Assembly: GCA_014872875.1 (NCBI GenBank)
Contig: WKFI01000010.1
Location: 1 to 64,000 of the forward strand
Reading direction: 5' to 3'
DNA: 64,000 nucleotides
Source of the DNA: Paracoccaceae bacterium
Lineage (GTDB): Bacteria > Pseudomonadota > Alphaproteobacteria > Rhodobacterales > Rhodobacteraceae
Part shown: piece by piece, positions 9,539 through 17,558 of the stretch
Layout: every line of letters starts with the position of its first letter
Position numbering within the stretch: position 1 is the stretch's first letter
Position numbers and translations under genes: made by a program
The notes under the pieces: model-generated
What the model saw: only the letters and a program-made list of their open reading frames with translations
Told to the model about the DNA's origin: nothing
Database searches by the model: none

Positions 9539-10354
9539 TCAGAGCATCCAGCATCGGGGTAACGTGTCTTTGTTCAGTCTGCGCAAAACCGGCATCAATG
9601 TACGGCGAAGGATCAGGCTGTTGGCGGCCAGAACGCGGATGACCAGCACGTCGTTCTGGATCAGCGTCGCCCCGGCGGCCTCGGGCAGCATTTCGCGGAT
9701 CGGATCCAGATGACCTTCGGCGGATTGCGATGCAAAAACGATCAGTGCCATCGCCCCTGCTCCGTTTGCAATATGCGGACGGGACAGATGCCCATGCCAA
9801 TCACCAGAGAACCGGATCGCGTCCAGAAACACCGGCGTCCCTTCGCACCGAATTTCGATCCGATCACGCAAACGAATGTCGGTCAGCGTCTCGCCCATGG
9901 CGGTGCGCCCGAAAATTAGCGGCTCGACCATCAGCACTTCGGCAGTCCGCGCCATATCGATTCCAAGGCGCCGGTTCAAAGCGCTGCCATTGAACAGAAT
10001 GGTCTCTTGCGGCAGCCAGTTCAGCCGGGCCTGGCCCTCAACCGTCAAATGATTGATGATCCGTCCGCATGCGTCGGGCTGCGCCTTGTAGGCACGCTCG
10101 CATGCCTGCGTGGTCAGAGTCAGCGCTGTGCCCTCTGCAGCTTTACCCGAGAACCGGAATGAATCGCCTCCTGTCACACCACCTGCCGTGTTCAGAAGAA
10201 CCGCATCCAGATCGGGCGTCGGGGATCTGGGAAACAGGCATTTCAAAGACCCGGATTGGCGCAACGTGTCCAGAACGGTCCTGTGGCCCAATTGCTTGGT
10301 GCTCAAGCTGACAGCGCCTGCAGCACGGGGCGGCAGTGCACTGTGGGTGGGCAA
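9539..10354 (-). CDS. ureD: Urease accessory protein UreD
   Basis: A 271-residue protein of the UreD/UreH family, a scaffold that binds apo-urease and recruits UreF and UreG. Family landmarks include [12 protein letters not shown] near residues 53-64, the [10 protein letters not shown] segment and [11 protein letters not shown]. It is the first gene of the urease operon. The start is uncertain: TTG at 10354 is the best in-frame choice, but no good ribosome site precedes it. Confidence 0.9.
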   Translation of the reverse strand: MPTHSALPPRAAGAVSLSTKQLGHRTVLDTLRQSGSLKCLFPRSPTPDLDAVLLNTAGGVTGGDSFRFSGKAAEGTALTLTTQACERAYKAQPDACGRIINHLTVEGQARLNWLPQETILFNGSALNRRLGIDMARTAEVLMVEPLIFGRTAMGETLTDIRLRDRIEIRCEGTPVFLDAIRFSGDWHGHLSRPHIANGAGAMALIVFASQSAEGHLDPIREMLPEAAGATLIQNDVLVIRVLAANSLILRRTLMPVLRRLNKDTLPRCWML

Positions 10355-10377
10355 TATGGAGGCAGCTTGGGTAATCG

Positions 10378-10405
10378 GGCACCTATGACGCGTCGTTTTG
10401 GTGCC
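10378..10405. promoter_or_regulatory. Inverted repeat upstream of ureD
   Basis: GGCACC and GGTGCC form a 6-bp inverted repeat separated by 16 bases, 24-51 bases upstream of the proposed ureD start. It may be an operator for the urease operon. The spacing does not match a standard NtrC site, so no regulator is named. Confidence 0.25.
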
Positions 10406-10591
10406 TATTGTTTCTTTGTGGAGGGTCGGAACGCCAATCTGAAGCGTCTGACCCTGCCTATTTCCACATCATTTGACCAAAAATTAGCCAAAAATGTCAG
10501 TTCCGGATGAAAAAACAGGCACGTTTCGCCGATTTCCGATTTGGGTTAAAGGTAAGTCGCCAATCTTGCTACGATACCGAACCGTCGCTAA

Positions 10592-10746
10592 GGCGACCTT
10601 CCTGACGGCAAACAGAAACAACTGGCCATCGTGCGGGCGCTGATCCCGCGGCCGCGCCTGCTGCTGAATAAGCCAACCGAAAACACTCAGCCAAGCCAAC
10701 TCAACGAATTGGCGAGGTGATCCGGCACTTTGAAACGATGAACGGA
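10592..10746 (+). pseudogene. Relic of a urea/branched-chain-type ABC transporter ATPase (urtE/livF-like)
   Basis: From 10598 the plus strand reads LPDGKQKQLAIVRALIPRP, then RLLLNKPTENTQPS, then a stop at 10718-10720. Shifting frame at 10714 continues as EVIRHFET. This aligns with the ABC signature, Walker B and TEGIQPS region of UrtE (normally LSGGQQQQLAI...LLLLDEPTEGIQPS...VIR). The catalytic DE of Walker B is reduced to NK, one Leu codon is missing and there is a frameshift. No Walker A half or start is present. It is therefore a decayed fragment. TEGIQPS-like sequence is typical of UrtE, which normally accompanies urease operons in this group. Confidence 0.7.
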
Positions 10747-11207
10747 TGCGCAAACCATTCCGGCGGCATCAGCTAAAAAAAATCCTCATACCCGTGCTGC
10801 TGGTCCTCCTCTCGAACAAGAGCGGGACATTTGGCCTCATGAAGATTGAAGGGAACTGATCATCCAAAGTCACTGTTGATTTGGAGCTTGGTCCAAACCG
10901 GACATCCTCACTCTGTGCCACGAACGGCAGGAACGAGCCCAAAGTGACAAACGCAGCCGTCCAGATGAACGGGTTGTGTGTCAACATTCCGAACCTGCAG
11001 GCCTCCACTTCGGGGGTGTGTTTGGCTATCCCGTCTCGGGGTTCGCACCCAAGTTCTTCTCTTCTTTAAGTCACCGTATATGTTTCAAATACATATTAGT
11101 TGGGATGGATGATCCAGGATAAGAGGACCCTTGGCTGGGGTATAAATAGGGGCATTCTCGGGACCCTTGGGATACCTGACTGCATGTTCTGCTGATCTCA
11201 AGAAAGA
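10747..11207. repeat. Intergenic repeat region between the urtE relic and tRNA-Gln
   Basis: No gene is seen. At about 10838-11000 lies a degraded copy of the repeat family also found at 897-1290: the string GCAGGAACGAGCCC at 10927-10940 followed by TGACAAACGCAGC matches the segment at about 1249-1278. At 11126 and 11160 the 10-mer GGACCCTTGG occurs twice as a direct repeat of unknown meaning. Confidence 0.45.
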
Positions 11208-11282
11208 TGGCTGGGGTGGCAGGATTCGAACCTGCGGTACGCGGTACCAAAAACCGTTGCCTTACCACTTGGCTACACCCCA
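11208..11282 (-). tRNA. tRNA-Gln (anticodon UUG)
   Basis: The minus strand folds as a complete tRNA. The acceptor stem TGGGGTG pairs with CACCCCA, the discriminator is G and CCA is encoded. The D-arm carries AAGTGGTAAGGC. The anticodon loop TTTTGGT gives anticodon TTG, and the T-arm has GGTTCGAATCC. It resembles the Escherichia coli glutamine tRNA closely. Confidence 0.95.
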
Positions 11283-11401
11283 ACGGTGAGCGGCTGTCTA
11301 CGCCGCCTTTCAGAACAGCGCAAGGGGGTTTGGGAAAAAAACTGCAGCTTTTTTCGGGCACTCCATCGCAACCAAATCACGTCCGAATACCGACCCGCTA
11401 C

Positions 11402-12400
11402 TCACCCCGAAAATCCGGTTTCGATCAACACTGCGCCGCTGCGATTTCCGGCTTCCACGGCTTCATGCGCGGCCGCGCCCTGCAACAAATCAAAACGTTC
11501 CTGGACCGCAATGGTAAGCGCGCCATCGGCAAGCGCATCATCCAGACGAGCAATGGCCGCCTGCCGTTTTTCCGCGTTCAACAGGTAAACCAGCATCATC
11601 TCCAACGTTACCGATTTGAACATCAATGGGTAGAACGGCAGGACCGGCGTCATCTCGCGGGCCGAGCCGAACGCCGTGATCCGGCCGTTTTCTGCGATGA
11701 CATCAGTATCGACCTGCGCGTTGGTCCCGAACTCCACCTCGACGATGTGATCCACCGGAACGCCATTGGTCTCGGCCAGGATCCGGTCTGCCAGGTCAGG
11801 AGCCTTGTAGTCCGCAACCGCATCCGCACCGGCGGCCAGAACCCGATCCTTGTTGCCAGCCCCGGCCGTCGCAATCACCGTGGCCCCGCCCCATTTGGCC
11901 AGCTGCACGGCCAGCAGCCCGACGGTGCCTGCACCTCCCTGCACGAGGACCGTCTTGCCCCGAACGTCTCCACCGCTGAAAACAGCGTGGCAGGCCGTCA
12001 GACCGGGAATTCCCAAAACTGCACCACTGTCAAACCCGACCCCTTCCGGCAGCGCCACTGCTTGGTCATGGGGCAGCGTGATCTGCTCGGCTGCCGTGCC
12101 CATCGGACGGTGCCATTGCCCGTTCCACAACCACACCCGCTGACCGATCCGCCCCGGATCCACGCCGTCCCCCACAGCCGAGATCACCCCTGCCCCATCA
12201 GAATGGGGAATGATGAAAGGCCAGGGCAATTCGGTCACGCCCACCCGCGCCCCTGCCCGCGCTTTGACATCCGACGGGTTCACAGCCGAGCAAACGATGT
12301 CCACGGTCACCTCTCCCGGCGCCGGAGCGGGGCAGGCGATCTCTTCGACCTGCAGCACATCGCGGGCGGGGCCAAAGCTTCTGTAGGTGATCGCTTTCAT
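11402..12400 (-). CDS. Zinc-independent medium-chain NADPH:quinone reductase
   Basis: A 332-residue MDR-superfamily oxidoreductase of the quinone reductase (QOR) group. The N-terminal GroES-like domain has VNPSDVKAR and lacks the zinc-ligand pattern. The Rossmann domain has GGAGTVGLLAVQLAK (residues about 155-169). Such enzymes reduce quinones or other activated carbonyls with NADPH. It is divergent from the haloalkane dehalogenase gene, with 85 bases between starts. The natural substrate is unknown. Confidence 0.85.
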   Translation of the reverse strand: MKAITYRSFGPARDVLQVEEIACPAPAPGEVTVDIVCSAVNPSDVKARAGARVGVTELPWPFIIPHSDGAGVISAVGDGVDPGRIGQRVWLWNGQWHRPMGTAAEQITLPHDQAVALPEGVGFDSGAVLGIPGLTACHAVFSGGDVRGKTVLVQGGAGTVGLLAVQLAKWGGATVIATAGAGNKDRVLAAGADAVADYKAPDLADRILAETNGVPVDHIVEVEFGTNAQVDTDVIAENGRITAFGSAREMTPVLPFYPLMFKSVTLEMMLVYLLNAEKRQAAIARLDDALADGALTIAVQERFDLLQGAAAHEAVEAGNRSGAVLIETGFSG

Positions 12401-12485
12401 TTCCGTGTCCTTTCTGTCGTGGCGTTCCGGTGGCCCAAATCAGCCTCTCTGTTAGGCTGGAATTGAAACGGGAGGAGCCACGCAA

Positions 12486-13433
12486 ATGCAAGTTCTCAGA
12501 ACACCTGACGCCAGGTTCGACAACCTGAAAGACTATCCCTTTGCCCCAAACTATCTGAATATCTCAGCCGCGGATGGCACCGATTTGCGGATGCATTATC
12601 TGGACGAAGGCCCCGCTGACAGCGCTCCGGTGCTGTGCATGCATGGTGAACCCAGCTGGTCCTACCTCTATCGTCACATGATCCCGGTGTTTACCGACGC
12701 TGGTCACAGGGTCATTGCGCCCGACCTGATCGGGTTCGGAAAGTCCGACAAGCCGGTTGAACGGTCAGATTACAGCTATCAATCCCATGTGGATTGGATG
12801 ACCCAGGTTCTGCGCAAACTGGACCTGCGCGACATCACCCTGGTCTGTCAGGATTGGGGCGGGCTGATCGGTTTGCGGCTCTGGGCCGAAAACCCGGAAC
12901 GCTTTGCACGCGTGGTCGTGGCCAACACCGCTCTGCCCACGGGCGACCAGCCGATGGGGGCAGCGTTCGAGGGTTGGCGCGAATTCAGTCAAACCGTCGA
13001 TCCCTTTCCCGCCGGGCGCATCGTCTATGGCGGCACATCAACGAAATTGACTGACGAGGAAGTGGCCGCTTACGACGCCCCCTTCCCCGACGCCACCTAT
13101 CAGGCGGGTGCTCGTCAATTTCCCATGCTGGTCCCGGATACGCCGGATAATCCTGCATCGGCCCCCAACCGGGCTGCCTGGAAGGTTCTCGAAACGCTTG
13201 AGACCCCGGTACTGACCGCCTTTGGCGCCGATGACAAGATCATGGCCGGGATCGACCGGGTGTTTCAAAAGCGGCTGCCCGGCGCAGCGGGGCAGGCACA
13301 CACGGTGCTGCCAAATGCCGGGCATTTCCTGCAGGAGGATGTAGGGCCGGAACTGGCGCGCCTCACCTGCAAGTTCATTGGTGATACGTCCAACCAGACG
13401 CGCACTGGTTCAGGACGGGTCACTGGGGGTTGA
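12486..13433 (+). CDS. Haloalkane dehalogenase, HLD-I type
   Basis: A 315-residue alpha/beta-hydrolase that would release halide and alcohol from haloalkanes. The complete subfamily I active site is visible: oxyanion motif HGEPSW at 53-58, nucleophile D123 with halide-binding W124 in QDWGG, a cap-domain Trp (W164), acid D250 in DDK and base H280 in NAGHFLQED. The pattern matches DhlA-like enzymes. The last 15 or so residues (TRTGSGRVTGG) look like overrun past the fold. It starts at ATG 12486 after GGGAGGAG. It is convergent with the regulator gene 8 bases away. Confidence 0.88.
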   Translation: MQVLRTPDARFDNLKDYPFAPNYLNISAADGTDLRMHYLDEGPADSAPVLCMHGEPSWSYLYRHMIPVFTDAGHRVIAPDLIGFGKSDKPVERSDYSYQSHVDWMTQVLRKLDLRDITLVCQDWGGLIGLRLWAENPERFARVVVANTALPTGDQPMGAAFEGWREFSQTVDPFPAGRIVYGGTSTKLTDEEVAAYDAPFPDATYQAGARQFPMLVPDTPDNPASAPNRAAWKVLETLETPVLTAFGADDKIMAGIDRVFQKRLPGAAGQAHTVLPNAGHFLQEDVGPELARLTCKFIGDTSNQTRTGSGRVTGG

Positions 13434-13441
13434 GCAAGAAC

Positions 13442-15106
13442 TCATTCTGGAACGCCCGCAGCATTCAACGCCTGCGCCCAGCGTTGACCGGTCTTTGCGT
13501 TCGCAGCGTGGGTTTCGCGGAGATATTGCTCAACCGTGAAACCCGGCTTTACCCGCATCAGATCCCCCACGACACGCCGCGCCTCGTCCCGCCTGCCGGA
13601 CAGCTCCAGCGCTATTGCTTTGGTCTGAAGCTGGGTCGGCTGGACGCCATGCCGTGACATCGATCGATCGACTAGGGAAATTGCCTGATCGAAGTCCTGC
13701 GCGGCAAGCTGAACCGTGGCCGACAGGCTGTCGAAGAAGAATGCTTGTGGATCCAGCGGTGACAAGGTCCAGGCCTGCGTCGTCAATGCCAGCGCTTCCT
13801 CGGTTTTGCCCTGCAACGCACGGATCGTCCCCTTCAGCAACAGGGCAAGGGTTTCATTGGGATTGTCCATGAGCGCCTGATCATAAGCAACGATCGCGGC
13901 GTCGTATGCGCCGGACAAATGGCTGCCCGCCAACCCTTTCAGCGTCCAGGCCAACGAAAACCCCGCGTCGCGTTCCAGCGCTTTGTCCGCCAGAGACAAG
14001 GCCTCGGATCGATCCGCCGCGGCATCCTGGGACATTCCGGTCTCAGCCCGCATGACATGCCAGAATCCCAGCCAGGTCAAAACCAGCACATGGTCGGGTT
14101 CGCGCTGCAACAGCAGCAAAAACAGCTCGTGCGCATTGTCGAAACACCCTGGCTGAGGGTCCTGCATCAATGCAATCGCCGCCATCAAAAGGCTGTGGTT
14201 GTCCAGATCTTCAAGCGGCCTGAACCGCGTCAGCCGCACTGCCTCGGCGGACGCTGTCCGCCCTATCTGCTGGGTCAAGCGGCGCAACTCCTCGTCCTGC
14301 CCTGACAGCAATTCGGCAATGGTGCCCGAAAAGTCGCGAGACCAGAATACTTGTCCGGTGCCCGCTTCCTGAAGGTCGGCGGTCAGGCGATAATTCTGAC
14401 CACTCACATACACGGTGCCTGACAGCAGATACTGAACACGGCAGGCGGTCGCCACATCGCAGGCTCGTGTCGTGCGCGGATCGAACTGCCGCATGGTGAG
14501 ATACGATGTGACACTGAACGCCTGAGACCGGGCCAGCAGGCGCGTCAGTTCTTCTGACAGTATCGACCCCAAAGGATCCAGCGCCGCCTGCGAGTTCCGG
14601 TTGATGATCGGCAGCACTGCAATCGAAGGCAGGACCTCAGCAAATTCCTGGCGCCGCAAACGCGGCTCCTGCAACTGCTCGGTTCTTTGCACGTGCTCTG
14701 GCGAAACTGTGCGGTGCCGGATCGAATCCAACCAGTCGGCAAATCGCGGCTCGTGCGACAAGGCAAAACCGGCCAGAAACGCGCTTCCGGATTCGCTCCC
14801 CTGAACATCGACCCGTGCCAGATCAAGGATCACCGTCTCCCGGTCGGCTATCAAAAGATCCGATGCTGCCTCACCCATGTTTTTTCGCAAAGTGCTTAAC
14901 GCCGTGCGCAGGCTGGCCTTGGCCTGTTCGGGTTGCGCGCGGCTCCACAAGGTTGTTTCCAGAAACACCCTTGTCCGCGCTCCACCCGGAGCGGTGCAGA
15001 GAAGTGCGAGCAAAGCCTGTTGTTTGGCGCCAAGAACAAGCGCTCTACCCTCCGGAGCCTCTGCCCAAAACCCATCTGACAACCGGACACTCAATACGCG
15101 TTTCAC
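13442..15106 (-). CDS. Winged-helix regulator with TolB-like and TPR domains (CadC/SARP-like)
   Basis: A 554-residue protein. The N-terminal about 95 residues resemble an OmpR/SARP-type winged-helix DNA-binding domain (GAKQQALLALLC, LWSRAQPEQAKASLRTALSTLRK). A central TolB/FlgO-like module follows (PSIAVLPII about 160 to QVFWSRDF about 265), then a C-terminal TPR array (about 300-540). No receiver domain or transmembrane segment is seen. The start at GTG 15106 is chosen because GGAG lies eight bases upstream and the winged helix begins right after. The central module also occurs in the cyclase at 55397. Confidence 0.78.
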   Translation of the reverse strand: MKRVLSVRLSDGFWAEAPEGRALVLGAKQQALLALLCTAPGGARTRVFLETTLWSRAQPEQAKASLRTALSTLRKNMGEAASDLLIADRETVILDLARVDVQGSESGSAFLAGFALSHEPRFADWLDSIRHRTVSPEHVQRTEQLQEPRLRRQEFAEVLPSIAVLPIINRNSQAALDPLGSILSEELTRLLARSQAFSVTSYLTMRQFDPRTTRACDVATACRVQYLLSGTVYVSGQNYRLTADLQEAGTGQVFWSRDFSGTIAELLSGQDEELRRLTQQIGRTASAEAVRLTRFRPLEDLDNHSLLMAAIALMQDPQPGCFDNAHELFLLLLQREPDHVLVLTWLGFWHVMRAETGMSQDAAADRSEALSLADKALERDAGFSLAWTLKGLAGSHLSGAYDAAIVAYDQALMDNPNETLALLLKGTIRALQGKTEEALALTTQAWTLSPLDPQAFFFDSLSATVQLAAQDFDQAISLVDRSMSRHGVQPTQLQTKAIALELSGRRDEARRVVGDLMRVKPGFTVEQYLRETHAANAKTGQRWAQALNAAGVPE

Positions 15107-15312
15107 GAGAACTGCTCCAAGATATATTTTTACCAAATGGTTATCTTTTCGCAGAAATATCCCGCTTCGGGAATTTGTTACCCCCCTCATTTTGCGATTT
15201 TTTTACGGTTCTCCGGAGCTATTTGCTCAACACAGCGGCAAAGCTGACGCCCACTCGACTCAGCCTTGGCGTGTATCGTGCAGACTGATCCAAAGATGGT
15301 TAGACGGCATTC

Positions 15313-16236
15313 CTATTCTGAAACAAACCTATATCCAGTACCATCCCGTTCTGCCCGGCCGATTCCCCCGTCCGGCAAATGGAAGCCGATCAACGCCATC
15401 TGCTCCGACGCCAACCGATCCAAAAGCATCTTGCGGCTTTGGACGCCCATTTCTTGATCCTGGTCCGATCCTGATCGCCAATCCGGCTTGGCAAAGCCGA
15501 CATGGTGATTGCCGATCGCATCCCCGACAATCATAGCCGCATCCGAACCCTGCCGAACCTCGAACGCCATGTGGCCGGGCGTGTGCCCATGACTGGCAAG
15601 GGCCGCAACACCGGGCAGAACCTCGTCCCCGTCCTGGAACAAGGTGATCTGATCCTCCAACACTTCCATCCGACGACGGGCGCCGACGGCCATGCTTGCC
15701 CGCTCGGACTGAATGGTGTTCACGGTGTCAGGGTCGAACCAGTACTCCCATTCCACCTGCCCCATCATGTGTTGGGCGTTCAGAAACAAGGGGTCGTCGA
15801 AATCGTCCAAGACGCCCCACAGGTGGTCCGGGTGCGCATGGGTGAAGATCACATGGGTCACATCCTCGGGCGTCAATCCTGCCGCCTCCAACGCACCCAG
15901 CAATTGCCCTGCACTGTCTTGAAAGGCGGTTCCGGCCCCGACATCGAACAGAGCCACGGTGTTGCCGTCCCGAAGTAAAGTCACATTACAATCCGGCGTC
16001 AGGCTGTCGCCGATCTCATAAGTGGCAAGAACGCTCTGCAACTGATCTTTCGGCATCGGACCAAAGATGAACTCAGGCGGCAGAGTCAGATAGCCATCGG
16101 ACAAGGTCTGCAGCGTGGCGCTGCCCAATGTCATCTCGGACGCAGCCCATAGTTTCGGCGCATTGAGTGTAGACACCGCGCCTGTCGTAACAGCAGCGGC
16201 AGCAGTGGACAGAAAATGGCGACGGTTGAATTTCAT
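15313..16236 (-). CDS. Tat-exported metallo-beta-lactamase-fold hydrolase
   Basis: A 307-residue MBL-fold protein with a twin-arginine signal (NRRHFLST, then an Ala-rich helix to about residue 32). The metal motif THAHPDH lies near residues 131-137, with downstream ligands in SHGHTPGH and VGDAIGNHH. Related proteins are annotated as lactonases or glyoxalase II-like hydrolases; the substrate cannot be told. GGGAGATC precedes the ATG. It is transcribed toward the TPR regulator with a 206-base gap that holds no gene. Confidence 0.82.
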   Translation of the reverse strand: MKFNRRHFLSTAAAAVTTGAVSTLNAPKLWAASEMTLGSATLQTLSDGYLTLPPEFIFGPMPKDQLQSVLATYEIGDSLTPDCNVTLLRDGNTVALFDVGAGTAFQDSAGQLLGALEAAGLTPEDVTHVIFTHAHPDHLWGVLDDFDDPLFLNAQHMMGQVEWEYWFDPDTVNTIQSERASMAVGARRRMEVLEDQITLFQDGDEVLPGVAALASHGHTPGHMAFEVRQGSDAAMIVGDAIGNHHVGFAKPDWRSGSDQDQEMGVQSRKMLLDRLASEQMALIGFHLPDGGIGRAERDGTGYRFVSE

Positions 16237-16304
16237 GGCGATCTCCCAAGCTCATCAAATAATCACATCTGAATGTGATTGTTTCAAGGGAGATCTGAAA
16301 AGCA

Positions 16305-16332
16305 AAGAGGCCAGAGTAATCTCCGGCCTCTT
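16305..16332 (-). terminator. Intrinsic terminator of the ABC/acyl-CoA synthetase operon
   Basis: A 12-bp stem with one G-T pair (AAGAGGCCGGAG / CTCTGGCCTCTT on the minus strand) and an ATTA loop, followed by TGCTTTTC. It lies 24 bases after the stop of the binding-protein gene, so transcripts of the operon starting at 22956 probably end here. Confidence 0.75.
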
Positions 16333-16355
16333 GCAGTGTGATGTTTCTACGAGAT

Positions 16356-17516
16356 TTATTGCCGCGTGACCAGCTTCCAAGTGCCACCTTCAACCACCGA
16401 GATCACGATGTCATCGGCGCCACGGTGATCATCTGGGCCATAGGTAATCTGCGAATCCGTCAGATCGTCCTTGTAATCCAGCGTCTCCATCCCCGCGATG
16501 AAGCTTTCATGCGTCAGGTCGGGACCAGCAGCCTCCAAAGCACGGACCAGAGTGTCCGCTGCCGAATAGCCCAGCATGGCAAAGCCGCTGGCGGGCTGGC
16601 CGAATTTTTCCTTGTAATCCGCAATGAACTTGGCCGGGGCCGGCTCGGACGCGCGCGAGTACAGGTCAACCCAACCTGCCGCCGCATAAAGTCCGTCGGT
16701 CACACCACCCGGCACCTGTGCCACAGGCTCAAGGAACCCGGCCGAGGTGTTCATGAACTTAACGTCCGTCCAACCCAGCTTCTTGGCAGTACCCACGACG
16801 GTAATGCCCTGCCGCACGCCCAGCGCCATGGTGACGACATCGCAGCCTGCGTCCTTCAGCTTGGTCAGCGAGCCTACAAAATCCAACTCGTCGGGTTTGT
16901 GCGTGGTCTCCCCCGCCATGGTCAGCCCTAGCGAAGCAGTCACATCCTTGGTGCTTTCCGAAATTTCCTTGCCGAAATCCGACGGGATATACATCGTGCA
17001 GATTTCCTTGGCATCGAATTCACCGGCCAGATAGGTCACCCCGACCTGCACCTGATCCCAGTAGCTGGAAAAGCCGATAAATTTGTTGTCCACCGGATCC
17101 TGCAACATCTGACGCGCGGCAGACAGCGGGCCGACATTCGGGATACCCTTGGGATCCAGCAGCTTGAACCCCGCGATATTCATCGGGGTGCCCAGCGACA
17201 GCAGCATGGCAAAAACCTGATCGCGGTTCAGCAGCTTGTTGTAGCCCTGCATGGCGCGCGGGATCTGATAGCCGTTGTCTTCGACCACAAAGCGGATCTG
17301 GCGGCCATGCACCCCACCCGCTGCGTTCACCTCGTCAAAGCGCATATTGGCGCCGTTGACCGCAGGTACGCCCACAGCCGCAAAGATACCGCTCAGGTCA
17401 TTGACCGAGCCGATCACCACTTCACTGTCGCTCACGCCTTGGGTTTCGGCCTGCGCCGCGCTCCCCAGGCCCGCAGCCATCGCCGCAGCCAACAGCGTGG
17501 ATGTCACTTTCTTCAT
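16356..17516 (-). CDS. Branched-chain-type ABC transporter substrate-binding protein
   Basis: A 386-residue periplasmic binding protein of the LivJ/LivK fold (peripla_BP_6). The signal peptide MKKVTSTLLAAAMAAGLGSAAQA is followed by IGSVNDLSGIFAAVG. It is the last gene of the transporter operon, after the acyl-CoA synthetase, which implies that its ligand may be an organic acid rather than an amino acid. A terminator follows. Confidence 0.9.
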   Translation of the reverse strand: MKKVTSTLLAAAMAAGLGSAAQAETQGVSDSEVVIGSVNDLSGIFAAVGVPAVNGANMRFDEVNAAGGVHGRQIRFVVEDNGYQIPRAMQGYNKLLNRDQVFAMLLSLGTPMNIAGFKLLDPKGIPNVGPLSAARQMLQDPVDNKFIGFSSYWDQVQVGVTYLAGEFDAKEICTMYIPSDFGKEISESTKDVTASLGLTMAGETTHKPDELDFVGSLTKLKDAGCDVVTMALGVRQGITVVGTAKKLGWTDVKFMNTSAGFLEPVAQVPGGVTDGLYAAAGWVDLYSRASEPAPAKFIADYKEKFGQPASGFAMLGYSAADTLVRALEAAGPDLTHESFIAGMETLDYKDDLTDSQITYGPDDHRGADDIVISVVEGGTWKLVTRQ

Positions 17517-17558
17517 GAACTTTCCTCCCTTGTGTCAATTGGCGCGGTGGTCCGCGCT

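Noticed and set aside
11100-11207. GGACCCTTGG direct repeats near tRNA-Gln as a possible integration (att) site
   Set aside because: The repeats do not overlap the tRNA 3' end and no integrase or mobile genes are nearby.
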